A stretch of 64,000 nt of DNA from NCBI GenBank assembly GCA_037893245.1, contig JBAIAA010000865.1:1659928-1723927 (forward strand). The letters run 5' to 3'. Both the position numbers and the translations under genes were made by a program. This document shows, piece by piece, positions 1-11,361 of the stretch. The DNA comes from Crossaster papposus (taxonomy: Eukaryota > Echinodermata > Asteroidea > Velatida > Solasteridae). The notes below the pieces were generated by a model. It was not told where the DNA came from. It saw only the letters and a list, made by a program, of their open reading frames with translations, and did not search any database. Every line of letters starts with the position of its first letter. Position 1 is the stretch's first letter.

Positions 1-289
1 ACAGAGATAGATTATATCCACGTGTCTGATCTACACCTCACTCAGCCTGCTCAAAAATAACAGCAGAGGTAGAAGACAGAGATATAGTATATCCACGTGT
101 CTGATATACACCTCTCTCAGCCTGCTCATAAGGAACAGCAGGGGTAGAAGACAGAGATATAGTATATCCTCGTGTCTCACTCAGCCTGCACATAATGAAC
201 AACAGAGGTAGAAGACAGAGATAGAGTATATCCACGTGTCTCACTCAGCCTGCTCAGAAGGAACAGCAGAGGTAGAAGACAGAGATAGA
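1..289 (+). repeat. Left-edge block matching 51.1 kb
   Basis: The first units carry CTCAAAAATAACAG, TGATATACACC and GCACATAATGAACAACAG, a set that recurs in the same order from 51101 (offset 51100). The match continues into the next block to about 525, where this copy has GCAATTAGTG and the distant one GCACACAATG. A related but shorter copy lies at 48.6 kb. The window edge cuts the block, so its true left limit is unknown. Confidence 0.8.
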
Positions 290-1797
290 GTATATCCACG
301 TGTCTGATCTACACCTCAATCAGCCTACTCAGAAGGAACATCAGAGGTGGAAGACAGAGATAGAGTATATCCACGTGTCTCACTCAGCCTACTCAGAAGG
401 ACCAGCAGAGGTTGAAGACAGAGATAGATTATATCCACGTGTCTGATCTACACCTCACTTAGCCTGCTCATAAGGAACAGCAGGGGTAGAAGACAGAGAT
501 ATAGTATATCCACGTGTCTCACTCAGCCTGCAATTAGTGAACAGCAGAGGTAGAAGTCAGAGATAGAGTATATCCACGTGTCTCTCTCAGCCTGCTCAGA
601 AGGAACAGCATAGATGGAAGACAGATACTAGAGTATATCCACGTGTCTCACTCAGCCTGCTCAGATGGAACAGCATAGGTAGAAGACAGAGATAGAGTAT
701 ATCCACGTGTCTCAATCAGCCTGCTCAGAAGGAACAGCAGAGGTACAAAACAGAGATAGAGTATATCCACGTGTCTGATCTACACCTCACTCAGCCTGCT
801 CAGAAGGAACAGCAGAGGTAGAAGACGGAGATAGAGTATATCCACGTGTCTCACTCAGCCTGCTCAGAAGGAACAGCAGAGGTAGAAGACAGAGATAGAG
901 TATATCCACATGTCTCACTCATCCTGCTCAGAAGGAACAACAGAGGTAGAAGACAGAGATAGAGTATATCCACGTGTCTGATCTACACCTCACTCAGCCT
1001 ACTCAGAAGGAACATCAGAGGTGGAAGACAGAGATAGAGTATATCCACGTGTCTCACTCAGCCTACTCAGAAGGACCAGCAGAGGTTGAAGACAGAGATA
1101 GATTATATCCACGTGTCTGATCTACACCTCACTTAGCCTGCTCATAAGGAACAGCAGGGGTAGAAGACAGAGATATAGTATATCCACGTGTCTCACTCAG
1201 CCTGCAATTAGTGAACAGCAGAGGTAGAAGTCAGAGATAGAGTATATCCACGTGTCTCTCTCAGCCTGCTCAGAAGGAACAGCAGAGCTAGAAGACAGAG
1301 ATAGAGTATATCCACGTGTCTGATCTACACCTCACTCAGCCTGCTCAGAAGGAACAGCAGAGGTAGAAGACAGAGATAGAGTATATCCACGTGTCTGATC
1401 TACACCTCACTCAGCCTACTCAGAAGGAACATCAGATGTGGAAGACAGAGATAGAGTATATCCACGTGTCTCACTCAGCCTACTCAGAAGGACCAGCAGA
1501 GGTTGAAGACAGAGATAGATTATATCCACGTGTCTGATCTACACCTCACTTAGCCTGCTCATAAGGAACAGCAGGGGTAGAAGACAGAGATATAGTATAT
1601 CCACGTGTCTCACTCAGCCTGCAATTGGTGAACAGCAGAGGTAGAAGTCAGAGATAGAGTATATCCACGTGTCTCTCTCAGCCTGCTCAGAAGGAACAGC
1701 AGAGCTAGAAGACAGAGATAGAGTATATCCACGTGTCTGATCTACACCTCACTCAGCCTGCTCAGAAGGAACAGCAGAGGTAGAAGACAGAGATAGA
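290..1797 (+). repeat. Three tandem copies of an L-S block (674, 417, 417 bp)
   Basis: Copies start at 290, 964 and 1381. Each opens L (CCTACTCAGAAGGAACATCAG), S (GGACCAGC), L (CTTAGCC, CATAAGG), S (GCAATTAGTG or GCAATTGGTG). Copies two and three then add an AGAGCTAG S unit and a plain L unit, giving 3 L + 3 S = 417 bp. Copy one instead carries a 65-bp unit with GATACTAG, three S-type units, one L unit and a CCACATG unit, giving 674 bp. The sums match the observed spacings exactly. Confidence 0.85.
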
Positions 1798-2267
1798 GTA
1801 TATCCACGTGTCTCTCTCAGCCTGCTCAGAAGGAACAGCAGAGCTAGAAGACAGAGATAGAGTATATCCACGTGTCTCTCTCAGCCTGCTCAGAAGGAAC
1901 AGCAGAGCTAGAAGACAGAGAGAGAGTATATCCACGTGTCTGATCTACACCCCACTCAGCCTGCTCAGAAGGAACAGCAGAGGTAAAAGACAGAGATAGA
2001 GTATATCCACGTGTCTCACTCAGCCTGCTCAGAAGGAACAGCAGAGGTAGAAGACAGAGATAGAGTATATCCACGTGTCTCACTCAGCCTACTCAGAAGG
2101 ACCAGCAGAGGTTGAAGACAGAGATAGAGTATATCCACGTGTCTGATCTACACCTCACTCAGCCTGCTCAGAAGGAACATCAGAGGTAGAAGACAGAGAT
2201 ATAGTATATCCACGTGTCTCACTCAGCCTGCTCAGAAGGAACAGCAGAGGTACAAAACAGAGATAGA

Positions 2268-2342
2268 GTATATCCACGTGTCTGATCTACACCTCACTCA
2301 GCCTGCTCAGAAGGAACAGCAGAGGTAGAAGACAGAGATAGA
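2268..2342 (+). repeat. Reference long unit (L, 75 bp)
   Basis: Identical in plan to the short unit but with 11 extra bases (GATCTACACCT) between GTGTCT and CACTCAGCC. I found no sign that the 11 bases copy flanking sequence, so which length is ancestral is not clear. Common L variants elsewhere: CTCACTTAGCC with CATAAGG and AGGGG; CTCTCTCAGCC with CATAAGG; TAATCTACACCCC with AGAAGAAAC and GGTAAAAG; CACCGCACTC with AGAAGAAAC and ACAGAAATAG; GTATATACACG with GGTTGAAG; GATCTAAACC; and a form with CAGAAATAACAG. Because 75 is divisible by 3 and 64 is not, L units keep reading frame while S units break it. Confidence 0.95.
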
Positions 2343-2406
2343 GTATATCCACGTGTCTCACTCAGCCTGCTCAGAAGGAACAGCAGAGGTAGAAGACAGA
2401 GATAGA
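2343..2406 (+). repeat. Reference short unit (S, 64 bp)
   Basis: A clean example of the short class. In order it has GTATATC, the palindrome CACGTG (2350-2355), TGTCTCACTCAGCC, CTGCTCAGAAGGAACAGCAG (2367-2386, a 5-bp inverted repeat with a 10-nt loop) and a purine-rich tail ending AGATAGA. The first half is pyrimidine-rich and the second half purine-rich on this strand. It contains one CpG, inside CACGTG. Common S variants elsewhere: TCTCTCTCAGCC with an AGAGCTAG tail; CCTACTCAGAAGGACCAGC with GGTTGAAG; GCACATAATGAAC; GCAATTAGTGAAC with AGTCAGAG; CAGATGGAACAGCATAGG; GGTACAAAACAG; CCACATGTCTCACTCATCC. Confidence 0.95.
2350..2355. other. CACGTG palindrome, one per unit (representative site)
   Basis: This hexamer sits at positions 8-13 of the reference S unit and at the same place in most S and L units of the window. 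It equals the E-box core bound by bHLH proteins such as USF and MYC/MAX in animals and the G-box bound by bZIP and bHLH factors in plants. In GTATATACACGTGT units the palindrome extends to 8 bp (ACACGTGT). A random 64 kb sequence would hold about 16 such sites; here most of the roughly 930 units carry one. That the array binds such factors is inference only. Confidence 0.6.
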
Positions 2407-3677
2407 GTATATCCACATGTCTCACTCATCCTGCTCAGAAGGAACAGCAGAGGTAGAAGACAAAGATAGAGTATATCCACGTGTCTGATCTACACCTCAC
2501 TCAGCCTACTCAGAAGGAACATCAGAGGTGGAAGACAGAGATAGAGTATATCCACGTGTCTCACTCAGCCTACTCAGAAGGACCAGCAGAGGTTGAAGAC
2601 AGAGATAGATTATATCCACCTGTCTGATCTACACCTCACTTAGCCTGCTCATAAGGAACAGCAGGGGTAGAAGACAGAGATATAGTATATCCACGTGTCT
2701 CACTCAGCCTGCACATAGTGAACAGCAGAGGTAGACGTCAGAGATAGAGTATATCCACGTGTCTCTCTCAGCCTGCTCAGAAGGAACAGCAGAGCTAGAA
2801 GACAGAGATAGAGTATATCCACGTGTCTGATCTACACCTCACTCAGCCTGCTCAGAAGGAACAGCAGAGGTAGAAGACAGAGATAGAATATATCCACGTG
2901 TCTCTCTCAGCCTGCTCAGAAGGAACAGCAGAGCTAGAAGACAGAGATAGAGTATATCCACGTGTCTCTCTCAGCCTGCTCAGAAGGAACAGCAGAGCTA
3001 GAAGACAGAGATAGAGTATATCCACGTGTCTGATCTACACCCCACTCAGCCTGCTCAGAAGGAACAGCAGAGGTAGAAGACAGAGATAGAGTATATCCAC
3101 GTGTCTCACTCAGCCTACTCAGAAGGACCAGCAGAGGTTGAAGACAGAGATAGAGTATATCCACGTGTCTGATCTACACCTCACTCAGCCTGCTCAGAAG
3201 GAACAGCAGAGGTAGAAGACAGAGATAGAGTATATCCACGTGTCTGATTTACACCTCTCTCAGCCTGCTCATAAGGAACAGCAGGGGTAAAAGACAGAGA
3301 TAGAGTATATCCACGTGTATCACTCAGCCTGCACATAATGAACAGCAGAGGTAGAATACAGAGATAGAGTATATACACGTGTCTGATCTACACCTCACTC
3401 AGCCTGCTCAGAAGGAACAGCAGAGGTTGAAGACAGAGATAGAGTATATCCACGTGTCTCACTCAGCCTGCTCAGAAGGATCAGCATAGATGGAAGACAG
3501 ATCATAGAGTATATCCACGTGTCTCACTCAGCCTGCTCAGATGGAACAGCAGAGGTAGAAGACAGAGATAGAGTATATCCATATGTCTCACTCATCCTGC
3601 TCAGAAGGAACAGCAGAGGTAGAAGACAGAGATATAGTATATCCACGTGTCTGATCTACACCTCACTCAGCCTGCTC

Positions 3678-6600
3678 AGAAATAACAGCAGAGGTAGAAG
3701 ACAGAGATATAGTATATCCCCGTGTCTGATCTACACCTCTCTCAGCCTGCTCATAAGGAACAGCAGGGGTAGAAGACAGAGATATAGTATATCCACGTGT
3801 CTCACTCAGCCTGCACATAATGAACAGCAGAGGTAGAAGACAGAGATAGAGTATATCCACGTGTCTCACTCAGCCTGCTCAGAAGGAACAGCAGAGGTAG
3901 AAGACAGAGATAGAGTATATCCACGTGTCTGATCTACACCGCACTCAGCCTGCTCAGAAGAAACAGCAGAGGTAGAAGACAGAAATAGAGTATATCCACG
4001 TGTCTCTCTCAGCCTGCTCAGAAGGAACAGCAGAGCTAGAAGACAGAGATAGAGTATATCCACGTGTCTAATCTACACCCCACTCAGCCTGCTCAGAAGA
4101 AACAGCAGAGGTAAAAGACAGAGATAGAGTATATCCACGTGTCTCACTCAGCCTGCTCAGAAGGAACAAAAGAGGTAGAATACAGAGATAGAGTATATAC
4201 ACGTGTCTGATCTACACGTCACTCAGCCTGCTCAGAAGGAACAACAGAGGTTGAAGACAGAGATAGAGTATATCCACGTGTCTCACTCAGCCTGCTCAGA
4301 AGGAACAGCATAGATGGAAGACAGATAATAGAGTATATCCACGTGTCTCACTCAGCCTGCTCAAATGGAACAGCAGAGGTAGAAGACAGAGATAGGGTAT
4401 ATCCACGTGTCTCACTCAGCCTGCTCAGAAGAAACAGCAGAGGTACAAAACAGAGATAGAGTATATCCACGTGTCTGATCTACACCTCACTCAGCCTGCT
4501 CAGAAGGAACAGCAGAGGTAGAAGACAGAGATAGAGTATATCCACGTGTCTAATCTACACCTCACTCAGCCTACTCAGAAGGAACATCAGATGTAGAAGA
4601 CAGAGATAGAGTTTATCCACGTGTCTCACTCAGCCTACTCAGAAGGACCAGCAGAGGTTGAAGACAGAGATAGATTATATCCACGTGTCGGATCTACACC
4701 TCACTTAGCCTGCTCATAATGAACAGCAGGGGTAGAAGACAGAGATATAGTATATCCACGTGTCTCACTCAGCCTGCACATAATGAACAGCAGAGGTAGA
4801 AGACAGAGATAGAGTATATCCACGTGTCTCACTCAGCCTGCTCAGAAGGAACAGCAGAGGTAGAAGACAGAGATAGAGTATATCCACGTGTCTGATCTAC
4901 ACCGCACTCAGCCTGCTAAGAAGAAACAGCAGAGGTAGAAGACAGAAATAGAGTATAGCCACGTGTCTCTCTCAGCCTGCTCAGAAGGAACAGCAGAGCT
5001 AGAAGACAGAGATATAGTATATCCACGTGTCTGATCTACACCTCACTCAGCCTGCTCAGATGGAACAGCAGAGGTAGAAGACAGAGATAGAGTATATCCA
5101 CGTGTCTCACTCAGCCTGCTCAGAAGGAACAGCAGAGGTACAAAACAGAGATAGAGTATATCCACGTGTCTGATCTACACCTCACTCAGCCTGCTCAGAA
5201 GGAACAGCAGAGGTAGAAGACAGAGATAGAGTATATCCACGTGTCTCACTCATCCTGCTCAGAAGGAACAGCAGAGGTAGAAGACAGAGATATAGTATAT
5301 CCCCGTGTCTGATCTACACCTCTCTCAGCCTGCTCATAAGGAACAGCAGGGGTAGAAGACAGAGATATAGTATATCCACGTGTCTCACTCAGCCTGCACA
5401 TAATGAACAGCAGAGGTAGAAGACAGAGATAGAGTATATCCACGTGTCTGATCTACACCGCACTCAGCCTGCTCAGAAGAAACAGCAGAGGTAGAAGACA
5501 GAAATAGAGTATATCCACGTGTCTCTCTCAGCCTGCTCAAAAGGAACAGCAGAGCTAGAAGACAGAGATAGAGTATATCCACGTGTCTAATCTACACCCC
5601 ACTCAGCCTGCTCAGAAGAAACAGCAGAGGTAAAAGACAGAGATAGAGTACATACACGTGTCTCACTCAGCCTGCTCAGAAGGAACAACAGAGGTAGAAT
5701 ACAGAGATAGAGTATATACACGTGTCTGATCTACACGTCACTCAGCCTGCTCAGAAGGAACAACATAGGTTGAAGACAGAGATAGAGTATATCCACGTGT
5801 CTCACTCAGCCTGCTCAGAAGGAACAGCATAGATGGAAGACAGATAATAGAGTATATCCACGTGTCTCACTCAGCCTGCTCAAATGGAACAGCAGAGGTA
5901 GAAGACAGAGATAGGGTATATCCACGTGTCTCAATCAGCCTGCTCAGAAGGAACAGCAGAGGTACAAAACAGAGATAGAGTATATCCACGTGTCTGATCT
6001 ACACCTCACTCAGCCTGCTCAGAAGGAACAGCAGAGGTAGAAGACAGAGATAGAGTATATCCACGTGTCTAATCTACACCTCACTCAGCCTACTCAGAAG
6101 GAACATCAGATGTAGAAGACAGAGATAGAGTTTATCCACGTGTCTCACTCAGCCTACTCAGAAGGACCAGCAGAGGTAGAAGACAGAGATAGATTATATC
6201 CACGTGTCGGATCTACACCTCACTTAGCCTGCTCAGAAATAACAGCAGAGGTAGAAGACAGAGATATAGTATATCCCCGTGTCTGATCTACACCTCTCTC
6301 AGCCTGCTCATAAGGAACAGCAGGGGTAGAAGACAGAGATATAGTATATCCACGTGTCTCACTCAGCCTGCACATAATGAACAGCAGAGGTAGAAGACAG
6401 AGATAGATTATATCCACGTGTCTCACTCAGCCTGCTCAGAAGGAACAGCAGAGGTAGAAGACAGAGATAGAGTATATCCACGTGTCTGATCTACACCGCA
6501 ATCAGCCTGCTCAGAAGAAACAGCAGAGGTAGAAGACAGAAATAGAGTATATCCACGTGTCTCTCTCAGCCTGCTCAGAAGGAACAGCAGAGCTAGAAGA

Positions 6601-8727
6601 CAGAGATAGAGTATATCCACGTGTCTAATCTACACCCCACTCAGCCTGCTCAGAAGAAACAGCAGAGGTAAAAGACAGAGATAGAGTATATCCACGTGTC
6701 TCACTCAGCCTGCTCAGAAGGAACAACAGAGGTAGAATACAGAGATAGAGTATATACACGTGTCTGATCTACACGTCACTCAGCCTGCTCAGAAGGAACA
6801 ACAGAGGTTGAAGACAGAGATAGAGTATATCCACGTGTCTCACTCAGCCTGCTCAGAAGGAACAGCATAGATGGAAGACAGATAATAGAGTATATCCACG
6901 TGTCTCACTCAGCCTGCTCAAATGGAACAGCAGAGGTAGAAGACAGAGATAGGGTATATCCACGTGTCTCACTCAGCCTGCTCAGAAGAAACAGCAGAGG
7001 TACAAAACAGAGATAGAGTATATCCACGTGTCTGATCTACACCTCACTCAGCCTGCTCAGAAGGAACAGCAGAGGTAGAAGACAGAGATAGAGTATATCC
7101 ACGTGTCTAATCTACACCTCACTCAGCCTACTCAGAAGGAACATCAGATGTAGAAGACAGAGATAGAGTTTATCCACGTGTCTCACTCAGCCTACTCAGA
7201 AGGACCAGCAGAGGTTGAAGACAGAGATAGATTATATCCACGTGTCGGATCTACACCTCACTTAGCCTGCTCATAATGAACAGCAGGGGTAGAAGACAGA
7301 GATATAGTATATCCACGTGTCTCACTCAGCCTGCACATAATGAACAGCAGAGGTAGAAGACAGAGATAGAGTATATCCACGTGTCTCACTCAGCCTGCTC
7401 AGAAGGAACAGCAGAGGTAGAAGACAGAGAAAGAGTATATCCACGTGTCTGATCTACACCGCACTCAGCCTGCTAAGAAGAAACAGCAGAGGTAGAAGAC
7501 AGAAATAGAGTATAGCCACGTGTCTCTCTCAGCCTGCTCAGAAGGAACAGCAGAGCTAGAAGACAGAGATATAGTATATCCACGTGTCTGATCTACACCT
7601 CACTCAGCCTGCTCAGATGGAACAGCAGAGGTAGAAGACAGAGATAGAGTATATCCACGTGTCTCACTCAGCCTGCTCAGAAAGAACAGCAGAGGTACAA
7701 AACAGAGATAGAGTATATCCACGTGTCTGATCTACACCTCACTCAGCCTGCTCAGAAGGAACAACAGAGGTAGAAGACAGAGATAGAGTATATCCACGTG
7801 TCTCACTCATCCTGCTCAGAAGGAACAGCAGAGGTAGAAGACAGAGATATAGTATATCCCCGTGTCTGATCTACACCTCTCTCAGCCTGCTCATAAGGAA
7901 CAGCAGGGGTAGAAGACAGAGATATAGTATATCCACGTGTCTCACTCAGCCTGCACATAATGAACAGCAGAGGTAGAAGACAGAGATAGAGTATATCCAC
8001 GTGTCTGATCTACACCGCACTCAGCCTGCTCAGAAGAAACAGCAGAGGTAGAAGACAGAAATAGAGTATATCCACGTGTCTCTCTCAGCCTGCTCAGAAG
8101 GAACAGCAGAGCTAGAAGACAGAGATAGAGTATATCCACGTGTCTAATCTACACCCCACTCAGCCTGCTCAGAAGAAACAGCAGAGGTAAAAGACAGAGA
8201 TAGAGTATATCCACGTGTCTCACTCAGCCTGCTCAGAAGGAACAACAGAGGTAGAATACAGAGATAGAGTATATACACGTGTCTGATCTACACGTCACTC
8301 AGCCTGCTCAGAAGGAACAACATAGGTTGAAGACAGAGATAGAGTATATCCACGTGTCTCACTCAGCCTGCTCAGAAGGAACAGCATAGATGGAAGACAG
8401 ATAATAGAGTATATCCACGTGTCTCACTCAGCCTGCTCAAATGGAACAGCAGAGGTAGAAGACAGAGATAGGGTATATCCACGTGTCTCACTCAGCCTGC
8501 TCAGAAGGAACAGCAGAGGTACAAAACAGAGATAGAGTATATCCACGTGTCTGATCTACACCTCACTCAGCCTGCTCAGAAGGAACAGCAGAGGTAGAAG
8601 ACAGAGATAGAGTATATCCACGTGTCTAATCTACACCTCACTCAGCCTACTCAGAAGGAACATCAGATGTAGAAGACAGAGATAGAGTTTATCCACGTGT
8701 CTCACTCAGCCTACTCAGAAGGACCAG
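3678..8727 (+). repeat. 2557-bp higher-order repeat, about two copies
   Basis: Copy one runs about 3678-6234 and copy two about 6235-8727, with exact offset 2557 at several landmarks (for example GCTAAG at 4915 and 7472). The 2557 bp is itself a 1519-bp block plus a shortened 1038-bp version: the same unit pair is met at 3866, 5385, 6423, 7942 and then 9536. The lengths fit 11 S + 10 L + one 65-bp unit (1519) and 7 S + 7 L + one 65-bp unit (1038); these two compositions were solved arithmetically, not walked. The copies join inside a chimeric unit at 6194-6268. Confidence 0.8.
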
Positions 8728-10280
8728 CAGAGGTTGAAGACAGAGATAGATTATATCCACGTGTCGGATCTACACCTCACTTAGCCTGCTCATAATGAAC
8801 AGCAGGGGTAGAAGACAGAGATATAGTATATCCACGTGTCTCACTCAGCCTGCACATAATGAACAGCAGAGGTAGAAGACAGAGATAGAGTATATCCACG
8901 TGTCTCACTCAGCCTGCTCAGAAGGAACAGCAGAGGTAGAAGACAGAGATAGAGTATATCCACGTGTCTGATCTACACCGCACTCAGCCTGCTAAGAAGA
9001 AACAGCAGAGGTAGAAGACAGAAATAGAGTATAGCCACGTGTCTCTCTCAGCCTGCTCAGAAGGAACATCAGAGCTAGAAGACAGAGATATAGTATATCC
9101 ACGTGTCTGATCTACACCTCACTCAGCCTGCTCAGATGGAACAGCAGAGGTAGAAGACAGAGATAGAGTAAATCCACGTGTCTCACCCAGCCTGCTCAGA
9201 AGGAACAGCAGAGGTACAAAACAGAGATAGAGTATATCCACGTGTCTGATCTACACCTCACTCAGCCTGCTCAGAAGGAACAGCAGAGGTAGAAGACAGA
9301 GATAGAGTATATCCACGTGTCTCACTCATCCTGCTCAGAAGGAACAGCAGAGGTAGAAGACAGAGATAGAGTATATCCACGTGTCTGATCTACACCTCAC
9401 TCAGCCTGCTCAGAAATAACAGCAGAGGTAGAAGACAGAGATATAGTATATCCACGTGTCTGATCTACACCTCTCTCAGCCTGCTCATAAGGAACAGCAG
9501 GGGTAGAAGACAGAGATATAGTATATCCACGTGTCTCACTCAGCCTGCTCAGAAGGAACAGCAGAGGTAGAAGACAGAGATAGAGTATATCCACGTGTCT
9601 GATCTACATCGCACTCAGCCTGCTCAGAAGAAACAGCAGAGGTAGAAGACAGAAATAGAGTATATCCATGTGTCTCTCTCAGCCTGCTCAGAAGGAACAG
9701 CAGAGCTAGAAGACAGAGATAGAGTATATCCACGTGTCTAATCTACACCCCACTCAGCCTGCTCAGAAGAAACAGCAGAGGTAAAAGACAGAGATAGAGT
9801 ATATCCACGTATCTCACTCAGCCTGCTCAGAAGGAACAACAGAGTTAGAATACAGAGATAGAGTATATACACGTGTCTGATCTACACCTCACTCAGCCTG
9901 CTCAGAAGGAACAACAGAGGTTGAAGACAGAGATAGAGTATATCCACGTGTCTCACTCAGCCTGCTCAGAAGGAACAGCATAGATGGAAGACAGATAATA
10001 GAGTATATCCACGTGTCTCACTCAGCCTGCTCAAATGGAACAGCAGAGGTAGAAGACAGAGATAGGGTATATCCACGTGTCTCACTCAGCCTGCTCAGAA
10101 GGAACAGCAGAGGTACAAAACAGAGATAGAGTATATCCACGTGTCTGATCTACACCTCACTCAGCCTGCTCAGAAGGAACAGCAGAGGTAGAAGACAGAG
10201 ATAGAGTATATCCACGTGTCTGATCTACACCTCACTCAGCCTGCTCAGAAGGAACAGCAGAGGTTGAAGACAGAGATAGA
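8728..10280 (+). repeat. Further partial copy of the 1519-bp block
   Basis: The unit order of the preceding HOR continues: GCTAAGAAG at 8991, the CAGAAATAACAG unit near 9410, CCATGTG with TCTCTCTC near 9668, and the GATAATAG 65-bp unit near 9990. The spacing to the previous copy is 1594, that is 1519 plus one L unit. It ends with plain S and L units that lead into the 1081-bp duplication. I see nothing else here. Confidence 0.7.
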
Positions 10281-11361
10281 GTATATCCACGTGTCTCACT
10301 CAGCCTGCTCAGAAGGAACAGCATAGAGGGAAGACAGATACTAGAGTATATCCACGTGTCTCACTCAGCCTGCTCAGATGGAACAGCATAGGTAGAAGAC
10401 AGAGATAGAGTATATCCACCCGTCTCACTCAGCCTGCTGAGAAGGAACAGCAGAGGTACAAAACAGAGATAGAGTATATCCACGTGTCTGATCTACACCT
10501 CACTCAGCCTGCTCAGAAGGAACAGCAGAGGTAGAAGACAGAGATAGAGTATATCCACGTGTCTCACTCAGCCTGCTCAGAAGGAACAGCAGAGGTAGAA
10601 GACAGAGATAGAGTATATCCACGTGTCTCACTCAGCCTGCACATAATGAACAGCAGAGGTAGAATACAGAGATAGAGTATATACACGTGTCTGATCTACA
10701 CCTCACTCAGCCTGCTCAGAAGGAACAGCAGAGGTTGAAGACAGAGATAGAGTATATCCACGTGTCTCACTCAGCCTGCTCAGAAGGAACAGCATAGAGG
10801 GAAGACAGATACTAGAGTATATCCACGTGTCTCACTCAGCCTGCTCAGATGGAACAGCATAGGTAGAAGACAGAGATAGAGTATATCCACGTGTCTCACT
10901 CAGCCTGCTGAGAAGGAACAGCAGAGGTACAAAACAGAGATAGAGTATATCCACGTGTCTGATCTACACCTCACTCAGCCTGCTCAGAAGGAACAGCAGA
11001 GGTAGAAGACAGAGATAGAGTATATCCACGTGTCTCACTCAGCCTGCTCAGAAGGAACAGCAGAGGTAGAAGACAGAGATAGAGTATATCCACATGTCTC
11101 ACTCATCCTGCTCAGAAGGAACAGCAGAGGTAGAAGACAGAGATAGAGTATATCCACGTGTCTGATCTACACCTCACTCAGCCTACTCAGAAGGAACATC
11201 AGAGGTGGAAGACAGAGATAGAGTATATCCACGTGTCTCACTCAGCCTACTCAGAAGGACCAGCAGAGGTTGAAGACAGAGATAGATTATATCCACGTGT
11301 CGGATCTACACCTCACTTAGCCTGCTCATAAGGAACAGCAGGGGAAGAAGACAGAGATATA
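10281..11361 (+). repeat. 1081-bp tandem duplication, copy 1
   Basis: Sixteen units (9 x 64, 5 x 75, 2 x 65), checked one by one. The order is 65, S, S, L, S, S, L, 65, S, S, L, S, S, L, S, L. Inside it the first seven units (471 bp) are followed by a similar run beginning with another 65-bp unit. It carries the rare variant CCACCCGTC at 10416-10424, also found in copy 2. Confidence 0.9.

Larger units (their letters stand above)
1242..5294 (+). repeat. 4.05 kb segment, copy 1 (partner 14775-18827)
   Basis: This run of units recurs at a constant offset of 13533 bp with no net length change. By eye I found on the order of 15 substitutions, so identity is above 99%. Examples of differences: AGGTAC here against AGGAAC at about 15783, and CCCCGTG at about 3720 against CCACGTG at 17253. 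Shared rare variants include CACCTGTCTGAT, GCACATAGTG with GACGTCAG, CCATATG, and GCTAAGAAG. It ends at 5294, where this copy jumps to a CCCCGTGTCTGAT unit while the partner continues with the CAGAAATAACAG unit. It contains the start of the 2557-bp HOR. Confidence 0.85.

Noticed and set aside
1913-1930. Short AG run (ACAGAGAGAGAG) as a microsatellite
   Set aside because: It is a single substitution in the usual ACAGAGATAGAG tail, also present in the copy at 15446; it is not an expanded simple repeat.
2268-2342. The 11-bp block as a duplication of flanking bases
   Set aside because: GATCTACACCT does not align with the neighbouring TCCACGTGTCT beyond a few bases, so the origin and direction of the indel stay open.
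3519-3836. 105-codon forward frame (also at 17052)
   Set aside because: It is the longest frame but falls wholly inside ordinary units and switches between the peptides of different unit phases. The two sites are the two copies of the 13533-offset segment.
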